From NCBI RefSeq assembly GCF_002161055.1, contig NZ_NFLT01000005.1, forward strand, positions 124,001-188,000: a DNA stretch of 64,000 nucleotides, given 5' to 3'. This DNA is from Tyzzerella sp. An114. GTDB taxonomy: Bacteria > Bacillota > Clostridia > Lachnospirales > Anaerotignaceae. The notes under the pieces are model-generated. The model was not told where the DNA came from. It made no database searches and worked only from the letters and a program-made list of their open reading frames with translations. Of the stretch, positions 25,297-35,709 are shown one piece after another; the stretch's first letter is position 1; each line of letters opens with the position of its first letter. Both the position numbers and the translations under genes were made by a program.

Positions 25297-27261
25297 ATGG
25301 AAAAGGGTAATTTATCTATAAATAGTGAGAATTTTTTGCCTATTATTAAAAAATGGCTTTATACAGACAAAGACATATTTGTTCGTGAACTTGTTTCAAA
25401 TGGCTGTGATGCTGTAACTAAACTTAAAAAACTTATGGGAATGGGTGAAGCTCCTTCTGTAAAAGATGACGAGAAATTCGCTGTAAATGTTGTACTTGAT
25501 AAAGAGAATAAGACAATAAAAATTATTGATAACGGTATCGGTATGACTGCTGATGAAGTTAAAAAATATATAAATCAGATTGCTTTTTCCGGTGCAACAG
25601 ATTTCTTATCAAAATATGAGGAGAAATCAGATGAAGAAAATGACATTATAGGTCATTTTGGTCTTGGTTTTTACAGTGCTTTCATGGTAGCTGAGAAAGT
25701 TGAAATTGATACATTAAGCTATATTGAAGGTTCAGAAGCTGCAAAATGGATTTGTGAAGGCGGCATAGATTATGAAATGGAGAAAGGCGAGAGAACAGAG
25801 AGAGGAACAACAATAACTCTCTATATAGGTGATGACGGAGAAGAATTCCTCAATGAAGGCACTCTCTATACAACACTTAAAAAATATTGTTCTTTTATGC
25901 CTGTACCTATATATATTGATACAATTTCAAATAAAGAAGATGAAAAAGAAGAAGAAAAATCAAATGTAATTCATGCAACTCCTGAGGAAGCTGAAAAAAT
26001 AGCAGAGACAGGAAAAATTGAAGATGAGGAAGAAAAAGAGCCTGTTCCTCTCAATGATGTAAATCCTTTATGGCTTCGTCAGCCTAAAGAGTGTACAGAT
26101 GAGGATTATAAAAAATTCTACCATGATGTATTTATGGATATGAATGACCCTCTTTTCTGGATACATCTTAATATGGACTATCCTTTCAGACTTAAAGGAA
26201 TACTCTATTTCCCTAAAATAGTAAATGAAATGGACGCTATGGACGGACAGATTAAACTCTATTCAAATCAGGTTTATATTGCTGATAATATTAAAGAGGT
26301 TGTGCCTGAATTTTTACTTCTTCTTAAAGGTGTTATTGATTGTCCTGACCTTCCTCTTAACGTTTCAAGAAGTGCCCTTCAGAATGACGGTTATGCAGGA
26401 AAAATGTCTTCTTATATAACAAAGAAAGTTGCTGACAAACTTAATAGTATGTTCAAAAATGAGAGAAAAGAGACTTATGAAAAATTCTGGGATGATATAT
26501 CAGTATTTATAAAATATGGCTGTATGCGTGAAGAAAAACTTTATGATAAAATAAAAGACTCTCTCTTATTTAAGACTACTGACGATATATATGTTACTTT
26601 AAATGAGTATCTTGAGGAGTGTAAAGATAAACATGAAAATAAAATGTTCTACTTTACAGATAAAAATCAGCAGATACAGTATATAAATTTATTTAAAGAA
26701 AATGACCTTGTGGCAGTTGATTTATCAACAGCAATAGATAAACCTTTTGTGTCATTCCTTGAGTATAAAAATAATGGAATAAAACTTCAGAGAATTGATG
26801 CTGATATATCTGACGTTCTTAAAAATGATGAAGTTACAAGTGATGAGCTTAATACAGAAGTTCAGAACCTTTTTAGAGGAATACTTGGAAAAGAAAAACT
26901 TAATGTAAAAATGGAAGGTCTTAAGGCTGAAAATGTTTCTGCTATGATACTTTTATCTGAGGAGTCAAGAAGAATACAGGAAATGAAAGAAGCTTATGCA
27001 AAAGATGAAATGATGAGCAAAATGTTTGGAAATATAGAGGCTGAGGAGACTCTTGTTCTCAATAGTTCAAACAAACTTATAAAACTTCTTGTAAATCTTA
27101 AAGGTAGAGAGGACAGAAAAGAAGATACAGAGCTTGTTGCAAAACAGATTTATGACCTTGCACTTATGGGACATAAAACACTTTCACCGGAGGAAATGAC
27201 AGCATTTATTGATAGAAGTAATAAAATACTTGAAAAACTTGTTGAGTTTGAAAATAAATAA
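25297..27261 (+). CDS. htpG: Hsp90-family molecular chaperone HtpG
   Basis: A 654-residue chaperone. The N-terminal GHKL ATPase has LVSNGCDAVTKL, DNGIGMT and GHFGLGFYSAFMVA; the middle domain begins after an acidic linker (about 205-255, rich in Glu and Lys); the C-terminal dimerisation domain ends the protein. The canonical substrate-domain phrase NVSRSALQND is present. The ATG follows AAGGAGG. It is a single gene behind a perfect CIRCE operator and is closed by a terminator. Confidence 0.95.
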   Translation: MEKGNLSINSENFLPIIKKWLYTDKDIFVRELVSNGCDAVTKLKKLMGMGEAPSVKDDEKFAVNVVLDKENKTIKIIDNGIGMTADEVKKYINQIAFSGATDFLSKYEEKSDEENDIIGHFGLGFYSAFMVAEKVEIDTLSYIEGSEAAKWICEGGIDYEMEKGERTERGTTITLYIGDDGEEFLNEGTLYTTLKKYCSFMPVPIYIDTISNKEDEKEEEKSNVIHATPEEAEKIAETGKIEDEEEKEPVPLNDVNPLWLRQPKECTDEDYKKFYHDVFMDMNDPLFWIHLNMDYPFRLKGILYFPKIVNEMDAMDGQIKLYSNQVYIADNIKEVVPEFLLLLKGVIDCPDLPLNVSRSALQNDGYAGKMSSYITKKVADKLNSMFKNERKETYEKFWDDISVFIKYGCMREEKLYDKIKDSLLFKTTDDIYVTLNEYLEECKDKHENKMFYFTDKNQQIQYINLFKENDLVAVDLSTAIDKPFVSFLEYKNNGIKLQRIDADISDVLKNDEVTSDELNTEVQNLFRGILGKEKLNVKMEGLKAENVSAMILLSEESRRIQEMKEAYAKDEMMSKMFGNIEAEETLVLNSSNKLIKLLVNLKGREDRKEDTELVAKQIYDLALMGHKTLSPEEMTAFIDRSNKILEKLVEFENK

Positions 27262-27271
27262 TATAATAAAT

Positions 27272-27311
27272 AAAAAAGAGACTTCTGAATAATTTCAGAA
27301 GTCTTTTTTTT
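27272..27311 (+). terminator. Intrinsic terminator of htpG
   Basis: AAAAAGAGACTTCTGAA pairs with TTCAGAAGTCTTTTT around a 4-nt loop and ends in a long T-run. Confidence 0.92.
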
Positions 27312-27363
27312 GTAATATTAAATATTTGAAAGCATATAAATTTAAAAAAGGAGTTGGTTTTAT

Positions 27364-28644
27364 ATGCTTTCAAGAAATATGTTTTTTTTGAGAGGGGATT
27401 TTGATAATAGTAGTCTGTTGTGTATATATAAAGAAAATAATATTGTAAAAATAAAAGAAGGTGAAAGTGATAATGTATGTATATATGACACAGACACGAT
27501 TTTTAACTGTACAACCGATAAAAATGGAAACATTTATATACTTACAAAAAGTAGTGAAGGAAATATTATTCTTTCTAGGAGAAAAAATAGTATTTGGGAA
27601 AGTAGTATTGTTTTTAAAAAGAATAAAAGCATTGAAAATTCATTTTTCTATTTTGAGATTGTAAAAAATATTCCTGTAATGCTTTATACTGTGGCACATA
27701 ATGAAAAGGGACGAGCTATGTTACTTTATACTTGTATGGATAATGGAAAATGGACTGAACCTGTATTTATAGATGAAATTATAGTACATAGCAATATAAA
27801 ATTTAATGTGGCATATATTGAAGAAAACCATAATATGATTTTTTATAAAACACCTGAAGGAAGTATTAAGGGTAGAGAAGTTATAATGTATCCTTTTAAT
27901 ATGGGAAATCCTGTGGAGTATATAAAAAATGGAAATTATGTTACAGATATATCTGTTTTTGCTGATAATGACAGAGTTCATATATCATATATTTCAGCAG
28001 TAAGAGGAAGAATGGGAGTATATTATAAATATAAGAATGATGCAGTGTCATCAGCTAAAACTTTGTGGGAAGGAAGATTTGCTGATGATGTTATATTGTA
28101 TAAAAAAGATGATACTGTTTATACTATGTGGCAAACGGGTAAGGGGATTTTTAGAGTAAATCCTGAAGGTATAGGATTTTCAGGAATACAAAGAGTTTAC
28201 CCTTACGGGCAAGATATTGTTAAATGTAGATATAGAAAACAGTATAAAAAAGGCTGTATACGTTCAAATGAGTGTTATGGATTAATTTCAAAAAAGGGAA
28301 GTATTCCTGTATACTCAAAGGAGGATACAGATGTTTTTGTTGAAAAGGAGACTGAAAAAATGATTGAAGCCACAGAAAAAAGAAAAAATACAGATGAAAT
28401 TAATATGCTTATAAATAAAAATGAGGATAATGAGAGAAAAATATTTGAGCTTACAATGGAAATTGATAAAATACAGAAAAAATATTCAATGCTTTTTTCA
28501 GAGTGTGAAAAAGAGAAAAATATAATAAACAAAAAACTTTGTGAATATATGGAAAGAGAAAAGAAATATGTAAATGATATTACAATACTTGAGAAAGAAA
28601 ACTATCAACTTAATAATATTATAGAAGATATAATTTATAAATAA
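27364..28644 (+). CDS. Unknown protein: propeller-like N-terminal region and C-terminal coiled coil
   Basis: A 426-residue protein I do not recognise. Residues about 1-300 show repeated short beta-rich segments of the type seen in propellers and sialidase-like folds (DKNGNIYILTKS, MDNGKWTEPVFID, DDTVYTMWQTGKG). Residues about 330-426 are strongly charged and predicted coiled coil (EDNERKIFELTMEIDKIQKK). There is no signal peptide or transmembrane segment, so it should be cytoplasmic. It is a single gene with AAAGGAG before the ATG and terminators on both sides. It may be a scaffold or cell-shape protein; this is a guess. Confidence 0.6.
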   Translation: MLSRNMFFLRGDFDNSSLLCIYKENNIVKIKEGESDNVCIYDTDTIFNCTTDKNGNIYILTKSSEGNIILSRRKNSIWESSIVFKKNKSIENSFFYFEIVKNIPVMLYTVAHNEKGRAMLLYTCMDNGKWTEPVFIDEIIVHSNIKFNVAYIEENHNMIFYKTPEGSIKGREVIMYPFNMGNPVEYIKNGNYVTDISVFADNDRVHISYISAVRGRMGVYYKYKNDAVSSAKTLWEGRFADDVILYKKDDTVYTMWQTGKGIFRVNPEGIGFSGIQRVYPYGQDIVKCRYRKQYKKGCIRSNECYGLISKKGSIPVYSKEDTDVFVEKETEKMIEATEKRKNTDEINMLINKNEDNERKIFELTMEIDKIQKKYSMLFSECEKEKNIINKKLCEYMEREKKYVNDITILEKENYQLNNIIEDIIYK

Positions 28645-28654
28645 AATTTATAAC

Positions 28655-28689
28655 AAAAACAGCTGTCTTAAAAGATGGCTGTTTTTTTT
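28655..28689 (+). terminator. Intrinsic terminator
   Basis: AAAACAGC pairs with GCTGTTTT, extended by an imperfect inner stem, and runs into T8. Confidence 0.85.
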
Positions 28690-28777
28690 AATTTATCAAA
28701 TAAATACTTTTGACTATTTTGAATGTTTATTGTATCATCAAATATAAAGATTTTTTAGATTTTTAAAGAGGTGTGTT

Positions 28778-30250
28778 ATGCTTTTTAATTCATTTCAATT
28801 TTTGGTTTTTTTTATTGTGGTTTCAATAACATACTTTTTGATACCCCATAGACTGAGATGGATACTTCTTTTGGCATCAAGTTATATATTTTATATGGCT
28901 TGGAGTCCTGTACTTATAATTCTTCTTGTGTTTTCAACATTTATAAATTATGTTGCAGCCATAAGGATTTATGGTGCAGAGAGGAAAAATAATCAAAGTC
29001 TAAAAAAACGATATCTTATGATATGCCTTTTTATAAACTTTGGACTTTTATTTATATTTAAGTATCTTATGTTTATAAATGAAACTATTATGGGTATATT
29101 CTTAAGTATGGGTATAGGATACCCTATTCCGGAGTTTAATATAGTTCTTCCTATGGGTATATCATTTTATACCTTTCAGGCTTCAGCCTACACAATAGAT
29201 GTTTACAGAGGTAAAATAAAGCCTTTGAAACATTATGGAAAGTTTTCTTTGTTTATTTCATTCTTTCCACAGCTTGTGGCAGGGCCTATTGAGAGAAGTC
29301 AAAATCTTATTCCTCAGTTTTTTAAAAGACATTATCCCGATTTTGAGAGAACTATAATGGGATTAAAAATAATGCTTTGGGGATATTTTAAAAAAGTTGT
29401 TATTGCCGATAGGGCAGCTATTGCTGTAAATACAATTTTTAATTCCTGTGAAAGTTACAGTGGACTTTATTATGTAATAGCCCTTATACTTTTTACATTT
29501 CAAATTTACTGTGACTTTAGTGGATATTCTGATATTGCCATTGGTTCAGCCAAAATTATGGGCTTTAACCTTATGAGAAACTTTGACAGACCATTTTTCT
29601 CAACAAGAATAAAAGAGTTTTGGAGAAATTGGCATATATCCCTTTCAACATGGTTTACCGACTATGTGTATATTCCTCTTGGAGGAAACAGAGTAAGTAA
29701 AATTAAGCATTACAGAAACTTAATAGTTACTTTTCTTTTGAGTGGTTTGTGGCATGGTTCAGCTTGGACATTTGTAATATGGGGAGGACTTCATGGTTTA
29801 TATCTTGTTGTTGGGGAGATTACACTTCCTTTTAGAACTAGAGTAAAAGAGTTTCTCCACATACAAAATAGTGTTGTAATGAAATTTTTTGAAATTATTA
29901 TAACATTTGCTCTTGTTGCCTATGCTTTTATATTCTTTAGAGCAAATAGTTTTCAAGATGCTATTTATATTATAAATCATATTTTATGGGATTTCAGAAT
30001 GTGGCTTGAACCTCAATACTTATATGAGGTTTTCACAAATATGGGACTTAATATTTATGAACTTATTGTTGTTTCATCAGCAATAATTATAATGCTTTTT
30101 GCAGAAGCTGTTTTTGGACGAGATATGCATATTAATATATTAAAAAAACCAGCTGTTGTTGAAGTTTTATTTTATTCACTTATAGCGGTTTTTGTATTGA
30201 CTGCGGGGGTTTATTATAATGCAGGAGAATTCATTTATTTCCAATTTTAA
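28778..30250 (+). CDS. MBOAT family O-acyltransferase (AlgI/DltB-like)
   Basis: A 490-residue polytopic membrane protein with about eleven helices. Family landmarks are PMGISFYTFQASAYTIDVYRG, FVAGPIER-like LVAGPIERS, FCDFSGYSDIAIG and the catalytic His in SGLWHGSAWTF. Such proteins move an acyl group across the membrane for O-acetylation of an extracellular polymer. The next gene, which overlaps it by 32 nt, encodes the SGNH-type partner, as in alginate- and DltB/DltD-like pairs. The polymer cannot be inferred because no polysaccharide genes are nearby. Confidence 0.92.
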   Translation: MLFNSFQFLVFFIVVSITYFLIPHRLRWILLLASSYIFYMAWSPVLIILLVFSTFINYVAAIRIYGAERKNNQSLKKRYLMICLFINFGLLFIFKYLMFINETIMGIFLSMGIGYPIPEFNIVLPMGISFYTFQASAYTIDVYRGKIKPLKHYGKFSLFISFFPQLVAGPIERSQNLIPQFFKRHYPDFERTIMGLKIMLWGYFKKVVIADRAAIAVNTIFNSCESYSGLYYVIALILFTFQIYCDFSGYSDIAIGSAKIMGFNLMRNFDRPFFSTRIKEFWRNWHISLSTWFTDYVYIPLGGNRVSKIKHYRNLIVTFLLSGLWHGSAWTFVIWGGLHGLYLVVGEITLPFRTRVKEFLHIQNSVVMKFFEIIITFALVAYAFIFFRANSFQDAIYIINHILWDFRMWLEPQYLYEVFTNMGLNIYELIVVSSAIIIMLFAEAVFGRDMHINILKKPAVVEVLFYSLIAVFVLTAGVYYNAGEFIYFQF

Positions 30251-31247
30251 AACAGTCATAAAACTTGTTGTATTTTTAGTTATAGTTATTTTTGCCTTTA
30301 ATAAAGCCGGTGCAAAATATAAAGAGGCGGCAGATAAAAATGTTGTAAATGCCTTTACACAACAGAGATACAGTGAGTTTTATAATCAAGAACCAAATTC
30401 AATAGATATGGTTTATATAGGTTCATCACATTCATATTGTACTTTTGACCCTGAAATTATAGACTCTATACTTAAAACATCAAGCTGGCAAATGGGAACA
30501 CCTTTACAGCACTATGACACAAGTTATTATGTTTTGAGAGAGGTTTTAAATCATCAAAAGCCTAAAAAAGTTGTTCTTGAGATTTATTGGGATATTTTAA
30601 AAGATGAATTTGAAATGAAACAAGCAAATTCATTTTTTGAAGTTTTAAAAAATCAAGAGCTTAAAGACGAGTATATAAATAAGGTTTTTCCTATTAATGA
30701 AAGAATAAAATACAGTCTTTTTCCTATAAGATATCAACAGGATTATTTTGCTTATGAGGCTAATGAAATTCAAAATGATTTAGAGGAAAAATATGGTGTT
30801 CATAAAAAGGCTTTACCTGAAGTTGAGGGTACAGAGTATTACAGAAGTAGAGGCTATACTTATTGTGATATTATTATGCCTGAAAATGAATATGATGAGA
30901 CTAACCAGTTTAAAGGATTTGACGGTGAGGACTGGGAGTTTAACAGAACACAGAAAAAATATATTGAAAAAATAATAGAACTTTGTAAAAATGAAGGTAT
31001 AGAGCTTTATTTTGTTACAGCTCCAGTGGCTAATGTTTCTATGGAATACATAGAAAATTATGATATTGTCCATAATACTGTTGCAGAATTTGCTAAAGAG
31101 AATAATATACCTTATATAGATTATAATATTGTAAATAAAGAAGAAAATCTTTTGACTAATGAAAATTTCAGAGATGATGCACATCTTAACCATAGTGGTG
31201 TTCAAATTGTTGACAAACATTTTGCTCAATGGTTAATGAATAATTGA
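30219..31247 (+). CDS. Membrane-anchored SGNH/AlgX-like acyl transfer partner
   Basis: A 342-residue protein with one N-terminal transmembrane helix (about 10-29) and an extracytoplasmic domain. The nucleophile block is YIGSSHSY and the C-terminal catalytic block is DDAHLNHSG, fitting the SGNH-type (DltD/AlgJ/DHHW) proteins that complete acyl transfer started by an MBOAT protein. It overlaps the MBOAT gene by 32 nt. The start is the ATG at 30219, preceded by GGGGG rather than a classical AGGAGG; no better start is visible. Confidence 0.8.
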   Translation: MQENSFISNFKTVIKLVVFLVIVIFAFNKAGAKYKEAADKNVVNAFTQQRYSEFYNQEPNSIDMVYIGSSHSYCTFDPEIIDSILKTSSWQMGTPLQHYDTSYYVLREVLNHQKPKKVVLEIYWDILKDEFEMKQANSFFEVLKNQELKDEYINKVFPINERIKYSLFPIRYQQDYFAYEANEIQNDLEEKYGVHKKALPEVEGTEYYRSRGYTYCDIIMPENEYDETNQFKGFDGEDWEFNRTQKKYIEKIIELCKNEGIELYFVTAPVANVSMEYIENYDIVHNTVAEFAKENNIPYIDYNIVNKEENLLTNENFRDDAHLNHSGVQIVDKHFAQWLMNN

Positions 31248-31309
31248 CATTATATTGTATTTATAATATTATTTATTTCAGATAATTAAGTTTTTTGGGA
31301 GGAAGTTTT

Positions 31310-33004
31310 ATGTCTGAAGAAAACAAAAATGAAGTTTCAAAAGAATCTGAACTTGGCGGAACAGGGAACTTCATACATAGTTATATAACAAATGACTTAG
31401 GAAGTGAAGGTCTTTGCAAACTTAATACACGTTTCCCACCTGAACCTAATGGATATCTCCATATAGGTCATGCAAAATCAATATGCCTTAATTTTGGTCT
31501 TGCAAAATATTATGGTGGAAAATGTAATCTTCGTTTTGATGATACAAACCCAACAAAAGAAGATGTTGAGTATGTTGACTCAATAGAAGAAGATGTAAAA
31601 TGGCTTGGATTTGACTGGGAAGACAGACTTTATTTTGCATCAGAATATTTTGATAAATTTTATGAATATGCTGTAAAACTTATAAAAGATGGTAAAGCCT
31701 TTGTATGTGACCTTACATCTGAGGAGATGAGACAGTATAGAGGAACTTTAAGCACTCCGGGAAAAGAAAGCCCATACAGAAATAGAAGTGTTGAAGAAAA
31801 CCTTGACCTTTTTGAGAGAATGAAAAATGGAGAATTTCCAGATGGTTCAAAAACTCTCAGAGCTAAAATTGATATGTCAAGTCCTAATATAAATATGCGT
31901 GACCCTGTAATATACAGAATTGCACATTCACACCACCACAGAACAGGTGACAAATGGTGTATATATCCAATGTATGACTTCGCTCACCCTCTTGAGGACG
32001 CCATAGAAGGTATAACACATTCTATATGTACAATGGAATTTGAAGACCACAGACCATTATATGATTGGGTTATTGAAAATGTTGGTGGATTTGATGTTAT
32101 TCCAAGACAGATTGAATTTGCAAGACTTAATCTTACAAATACAGTTATGAGTAAGAGAAAACTTAGAGCTTTAGTTGAAGAAGGTCTTGTTGATGGTTGG
32201 GATGACCCAAGAATGCCTACTATAAGCGGTCTCAGAAGAAGGGGTGTTACACCTGAAGCTATAAGAGATTTCTGTGAGAGAATAGGTGTATCAAAAGCAA
32301 ATAGTAAAGTTGACAGCGGTCTCCTTGATTATTGTATAAGAGATGACCTTAAAGCTAAAACAAAGGTTGTTATGGCAGTTTTAAGACCATTAAAACTTGT
32401 TATAACAAACTATCCAGAAGGTCAGATTGAATATATGGAGCTTGAAAATAATCCTGAAAATGAAAGCCTTGGAAAACGTACTGTTCCTTTCTCAAGAGAG
32501 CTTTACATTGAACAGGACGACTTTATGGAAGTTCCAGCAAAGAAATATTTCCGTCTTGCCCCAGGAAAAGAAGTTCGTCTTAAAGGTGTATATTTTGTTA
32601 CTTGTACAGATTTTGTTAAAGACGAAAATGGAAATATTACAGAGGTTCATTGCACATATGACCCTGAAACAAAAAGTGGTTCAGGTTTCGATGGAAGAAA
32701 AGTAAAAGGTACACTTCATTGGGTTAACGCTGATACAGCTGTAAAAGCTGATGTAAGACTTTATGCACCTATGATGCTTGATAATCCAGATGACCCTAAC
32801 GGTGATATGATTATGAACCCAGATTCAATAGAAGTTTTAAAAGATTGCTATATTGAGCCTTCTGTAAAAGATGCTAAACCAGGAGATAAATTCCAGTTTA
32901 TGAGAAATGGTTATTTCTGTGTTGATACAAAGGACACAACAGATGACAAATTGGTATTTAACAGAATTGTATCCCTTAAGAGCAATTATAAACCTTCAAA
33001 ATAA
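31310..33004 (+). CDS. glnS: Glutaminyl-tRNA synthetase
   Basis: A 564-residue class I synthetase that charges tRNA-Gln. It has the HIGH motif in [15 protein letters not shown], the GlnRS-type MSKRKL loop in place of KMSKS, and a C-terminal two-barrel anticodon-binding domain (about 345-560). The frame starts at 31295, but those codons read through GGGAGG, so the ATG at 31310 is used. Many Firmicutes make Gln-tRNA indirectly with GatCAB instead; a direct GlnRS is typical of only part of the Clostridia. Confidence 0.93.
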   Translation: MSEENKNEVSKESELGGTGNFIHSYITNDLGSEGLCKLNTRFPPEPNGYLHIGHAKSICLNFGLAKYYGGKCNLRFDDTNPTKEDVEYVDSIEEDVKWLGFDWEDRLYFASEYFDKFYEYAVKLIKDGKAFVCDLTSEEMRQYRGTLSTPGKESPYRNRSVEENLDLFERMKNGEFPDGSKTLRAKIDMSSPNINMRDPVIYRIAHSHHHRTGDKWCIYPMYDFAHPLEDAIEGITHSICTMEFEDHRPLYDWVIENVGGFDVIPRQIEFARLNLTNTVMSKRKLRALVEEGLVDGWDDPRMPTISGLRRRGVTPEAIRDFCERIGVSKANSKVDSGLLDYCIRDDLKAKTKVVMAVLRPLKLVITNYPEGQIEYMELENNPENESLGKRTVPFSRELYIEQDDFMEVPAKKYFRLAPGKEVRLKGVYFVTCTDFVKDENGNITEVHCTYDPETKSGSGFDGRKVKGTLHWVNADTAVKADVRLYAPMMLDNPDDPNGDMIMNPDSIEVLKDCYIEPSVKDAKPGDKFQFMRNGYFCVDTKDTTDDKLVFNRIVSLKSNYKPSK

Positions 33005-33026
33005 TTTAAAAGAGCTTTGAAAATTT

Positions 33027-33069
33027 AAAAGTCCAAAACAGTAAATAAGGTTAGTTTTGGGCTTTTTTT
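33027..33069 (+). terminator. Intrinsic terminator of glnS
   Basis: AAAAGTCCAAAAC pairs with GTTTTGGGCTTTT (one G-T pair) across a 17-nt loop and ends in a T-run. Confidence 0.8.
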
Positions 33070-33430
33070 ATTGAATTTTTTAATTTTGTTAATATATTTT
33101 ATTAATTAGTATGTGAAATATGCTGTATTTGTCAATAAAAACAATATATAATTATGCATAATATATAAATTAGTCTTTTTTTAATTTCATTTTATGTAAA
33201 ATAAGTGTGGTTTTAACAAAAAAAGTCTTTTTTTAAAAATTTTATTAAATTTTTAGAGTTAAACGTTAACGAAAATCATTCTAGCCTATTGATATTATGT
33301 ATTAATTATAATACTATGTATTTGTTGGTAGTACAAAAATAATGCCTTGTCTTTGAGAGGTGGACAAAAGTGCTTTTAAACTGCCATCATATATAATTTA
33401 TTATTATATTATTTTTTCTAGGAGGTTATT
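33070..33430. other. Long AT-rich intergenic region and leader before the symporter gene
   Basis: About 360 nt without a supportable ORF. A TATAAT lies at 33307-33312 without a convincing -35. The following ~120 nt of leader has a TATTTGT/ACAAAAATA pair and a CTTGTC/GACAAAAG pair near 33343-33372, so it may be structured. I do not recognise a riboswitch class. Confidence 0.4.
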
Positions 33431-34606
33431 ATGAAAAAAATAGGTTTACTGCCACGTTTGATTATCGCAATTATTCTCGGTATCATATTCGGTTCTTTTA
33501 TGCCAGAGTGGTTCATAAGAGCCTTTGCAACATTTAATGGAATATTTGGTAATTTCCTTAACTTTGCAATTCCTCTTATAATTATCGGATTTGTTGTTCC
33601 TGGTATTGGTGACCTTGGTGCAGGAGCTGGAAAAATACTTGCTCTTACAGCCGGAGTTGCTTATCTCTCAACAGTAATAGCTGGTTCTCTTGCATATTTT
33701 GTAGACATAACAATATTCCCAACTTTCCTCAAAGAGGGTGCTCTTGTTATGGATGCTGCAAACCCAGAACATCAGCTTCTTACAGGATACATAACAATTG
33801 ATATGCCACCTATTATGGAAGTTATGACAGCTCTTATATTCTCATTCCTTATGGGACTTGGTATAGCTGTTATAAAAGGAACAGTTATTAAAAATGCTTT
33901 TAATGAGCTTCAGGAAATTATATCAAAATTAATTTCAAACGTTATTATTCCTTTATTACCTTTCCATGTTTGCGGTATATTCTCAAACATGACAAAAGCA
34001 GGTACAGTATTCCAGATATTAAGTGTATTTGCAAGAGTATTCTTAATAATAATTATACTTCACATTATAATTATAGTAGTACAGTACACAATAGCTGGTG
34101 TTACAGCAGGTAAAAATCCTTTCAAACTTATAAGAAATATGATACCTGCCTATATGACAGCCGTAGGAACACAGTCTTCTGCTGCAACAATACCTATTAC
34201 TCTTGGTCAGACAAAGAAAAATGGCGTTAGAGAACAGGTTGCTGATTTCGTAGTACCTCTTTGTGCTACAATACATCTCTCAGGTTCAACAATAACACTT
34301 ACAAGCTGTGCTTTAGCAATAATGATGATGAATGGTATGGATTATAGCTTTGGAAATATATTCCCATTCATACTTATGCTTGGTGTTACAATGGTAGCTG
34401 CTCCTGGTGTACCTGGTGGTGCTGTTATGGCTGCTCTTGGTATACTTCAGTCTATGCTTGGTTTTGATGAGACTCTCACAGCTCTTATGATTGCTCTTTA
34501 CCTTGCACAGGATAGTTTTGGAACAGCTTGTAACGTAACTGGTGACGGTGCTATTGCAATATTTGTTGATAAAGTTACAGCAGGTTGGAAAAAAGCTAAT
34601 AAATAA
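33431..34606 (+). CDS. Dicarboxylate/amino acid:cation symporter (DAACS family)
   Basis: A 391-residue membrane transporter. The N-terminal helix phrase LPRLIIAIILGIIFGSFMPEW and the core TQSSAATIPITLG, followed by HLSGSTITLT and the final DSFGTACNVTGDGA block, are the GltP/SstT-type substrate and sodium-binding elements. Substrate could be glutamate, serine/threonine or a C4-dicarboxylate; sequence alone does not decide. GGAGGT precedes the ATG. It is a single gene with its own terminator. Confidence 0.88.
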   Translation: MKKIGLLPRLIIAIILGIIFGSFMPEWFIRAFATFNGIFGNFLNFAIPLIIIGFVVPGIGDLGAGAGKILALTAGVAYLSTVIAGSLAYFVDITIFPTFLKEGALVMDAANPEHQLLTGYITIDMPPIMEVMTALIFSFLMGLGIAVIKGTVIKNAFNELQEIISKLISNVIIPLLPFHVCGIFSNMTKAGTVFQILSVFARVFLIIIILHIIIIVVQYTIAGVTAGKNPFKLIRNMIPAYMTAVGTQSSAATIPITLGQTKKNGVREQVADFVVPLCATIHLSGSTITLTSCALAIMMMNGMDYSFGNIFPFILMLGVTMVAAPGVPGGAVMAALGILQSMLGFDETLTALMIALYLAQDSFGTACNVTGDGAIAIFVDKVTAGWKKANK

Positions 34607-34622
34607 TTAATTTTAAAATTTT

Positions 34623-34650
34623 AAAGCCGTTCATAAAGAACGGCTTTTTT
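34623..34650 (+). terminator. Intrinsic terminator of the symporter gene
   Basis: AAAGCCGTTC pairs with GAACGGCTTT and runs into T-residues. Confidence 0.93.
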
Positions 34651-34766
34651 TATAAATTGTAATTAAAATATATGAATATATATAATCTTTTCATAAATGT
34701 TTTTTTGTTATATAATATAATAGTTTTAATGTTTCAGGCTTTTCTAAGTAAGAAGGGAGAATTTTT

Positions 34767-35315
34767 ATGAGCAAAAAAGTATTTGTTTTTTTGGCAGAAG
34801 GATTTGAGGAGATAGAAGCTCTCACTCCTGTTGACCTTTTAAGACGTGCTGGTATTGTATGTACTACTGTTTCAATAGGCGATAGCCTTGAGGTTATAGG
34901 TTCACATGGTATAAAAGTTGTTGCAGACAGATTTTTTGATGAAGCTGAATGTATGAAAGGTGATGCGGTTATACTTCCAGGAGGTATGCCTGGTACAATA
35001 AACCTTTCAAAACATTATGGTGTAAAAAATGTAGTTATAGACTATAATAAGAGAAATAAACTTATAGCTTCAATATGTGCTGCACCTACAATATTAGGTG
35101 AAATGGGACTTCTTGAGGGACTTAAATCAACTTGCTATCCAGGAATGGAAAACAAACTTTATGGTTCTGATGTTATAGATGAAGTTTATGTAAAAGACGG
35201 AAATTTCCTTACATCAAAAGGTGTAGGTACAGCCATTGATTTTGCTCTCAAAATAATAGAAATTTTGGAAGATGATAATCTTAAAGAAAATATCAAGACT
35301 CAGATTGTATACTGA
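34767..35315 (+). CDS. DJ-1/PfpI family protein
   Basis: A 182-residue protein of the DJ-1/ThiJ class. It has the N-terminal FLAEGFEEIEALTPVDLLRRAG, the acidic Glu of the site in that block, and the nucleophile Cys in ASICAAPTILGE. Family members act as deglycases or chaperones against oxidative or glyoxal stress; the exact activity is not established for this subgroup. Its last 23 nt overlap the 3' end of a convergent minus-strand gene. Confidence 0.92.
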   Translation: MSKKVFVFLAEGFEEIEALTPVDLLRRAGIVCTTVSIGDSLEVIGSHGIKVVADRFFDEAECMKGDAVILPGGMPGTINLSKHYGVKNVVIDYNKRNKLIASICAAPTILGEMGLLEGLKSTCYPGMENKLYGSDVIDEVYVKDGNFLTSKGVGTAIDFALKIIEILEDDNLKENIKTQIVY

Positions 35316-35709
35316 TTTCACCGAGAATATTTTTGATAGTTCTATCATCAAAAGAGTAACAGTTTAGCTTTTTACAGGCTCTGTAAACTTCTGATATATC
35401 TATATCATAAATATATGATATATTTTCTGGTGAATATTCGGTTTTCAATCCACAGTTCAATTTGCGTGAAAATAGGCGGCAGATTTTACTGCTGCCTTTT
35501 ATCATTATTGTAAAAAAATCTGATATATTTATTGATGTTATATCATAAACATACATTATATGTAAAAGCTCATCTTTTGAAATATCTAAAATAGAAGCAG
35601 TATTATCTATATTAAAGGGTTGTTCTTCTGTTTTAAGATAAATATCTATTTCTTTTAATTTTGGTGATATATTTGAATTATATTCTTTTAGCATTGTACT
35701 AGTGCTCAT
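35293..35709 (-). CDS. Small hypothetical protein with two helix-turn-helix-like segments
   Basis: A 138-residue protein I cannot assign. It appears to hold two related helical segments: NIDNTASILDISKDELLHI (about 33-51) and YSPENISYIYDIDISEVYRA (about 92-111). Both resemble the helix-turn-helix region of small regulators. An AGGAG-type site precedes the ATG on the minus strand. Its 3' end overlaps the DJ-1 gene by 23 nt. Confidence 0.6.
   Translation of the reverse strand: MSTSTMLKEYNSNISPKLKEIDIYLKTEEQPFNIDNTASILDISKDELLHIMYVYDITSINISDFFTIMIKGSSKICRLFSRKLNCGLKTEYSPENISYIYDIDISEVYRACKKLNCYSFDDRTIKNILGEISIQSES

Noticed and set aside
33300-33430. Possible glycine or glutamine riboswitch in the symporter leader
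   Set aside because: Short pairing segments exist but none of the conserved riboswitch core sequences is present.
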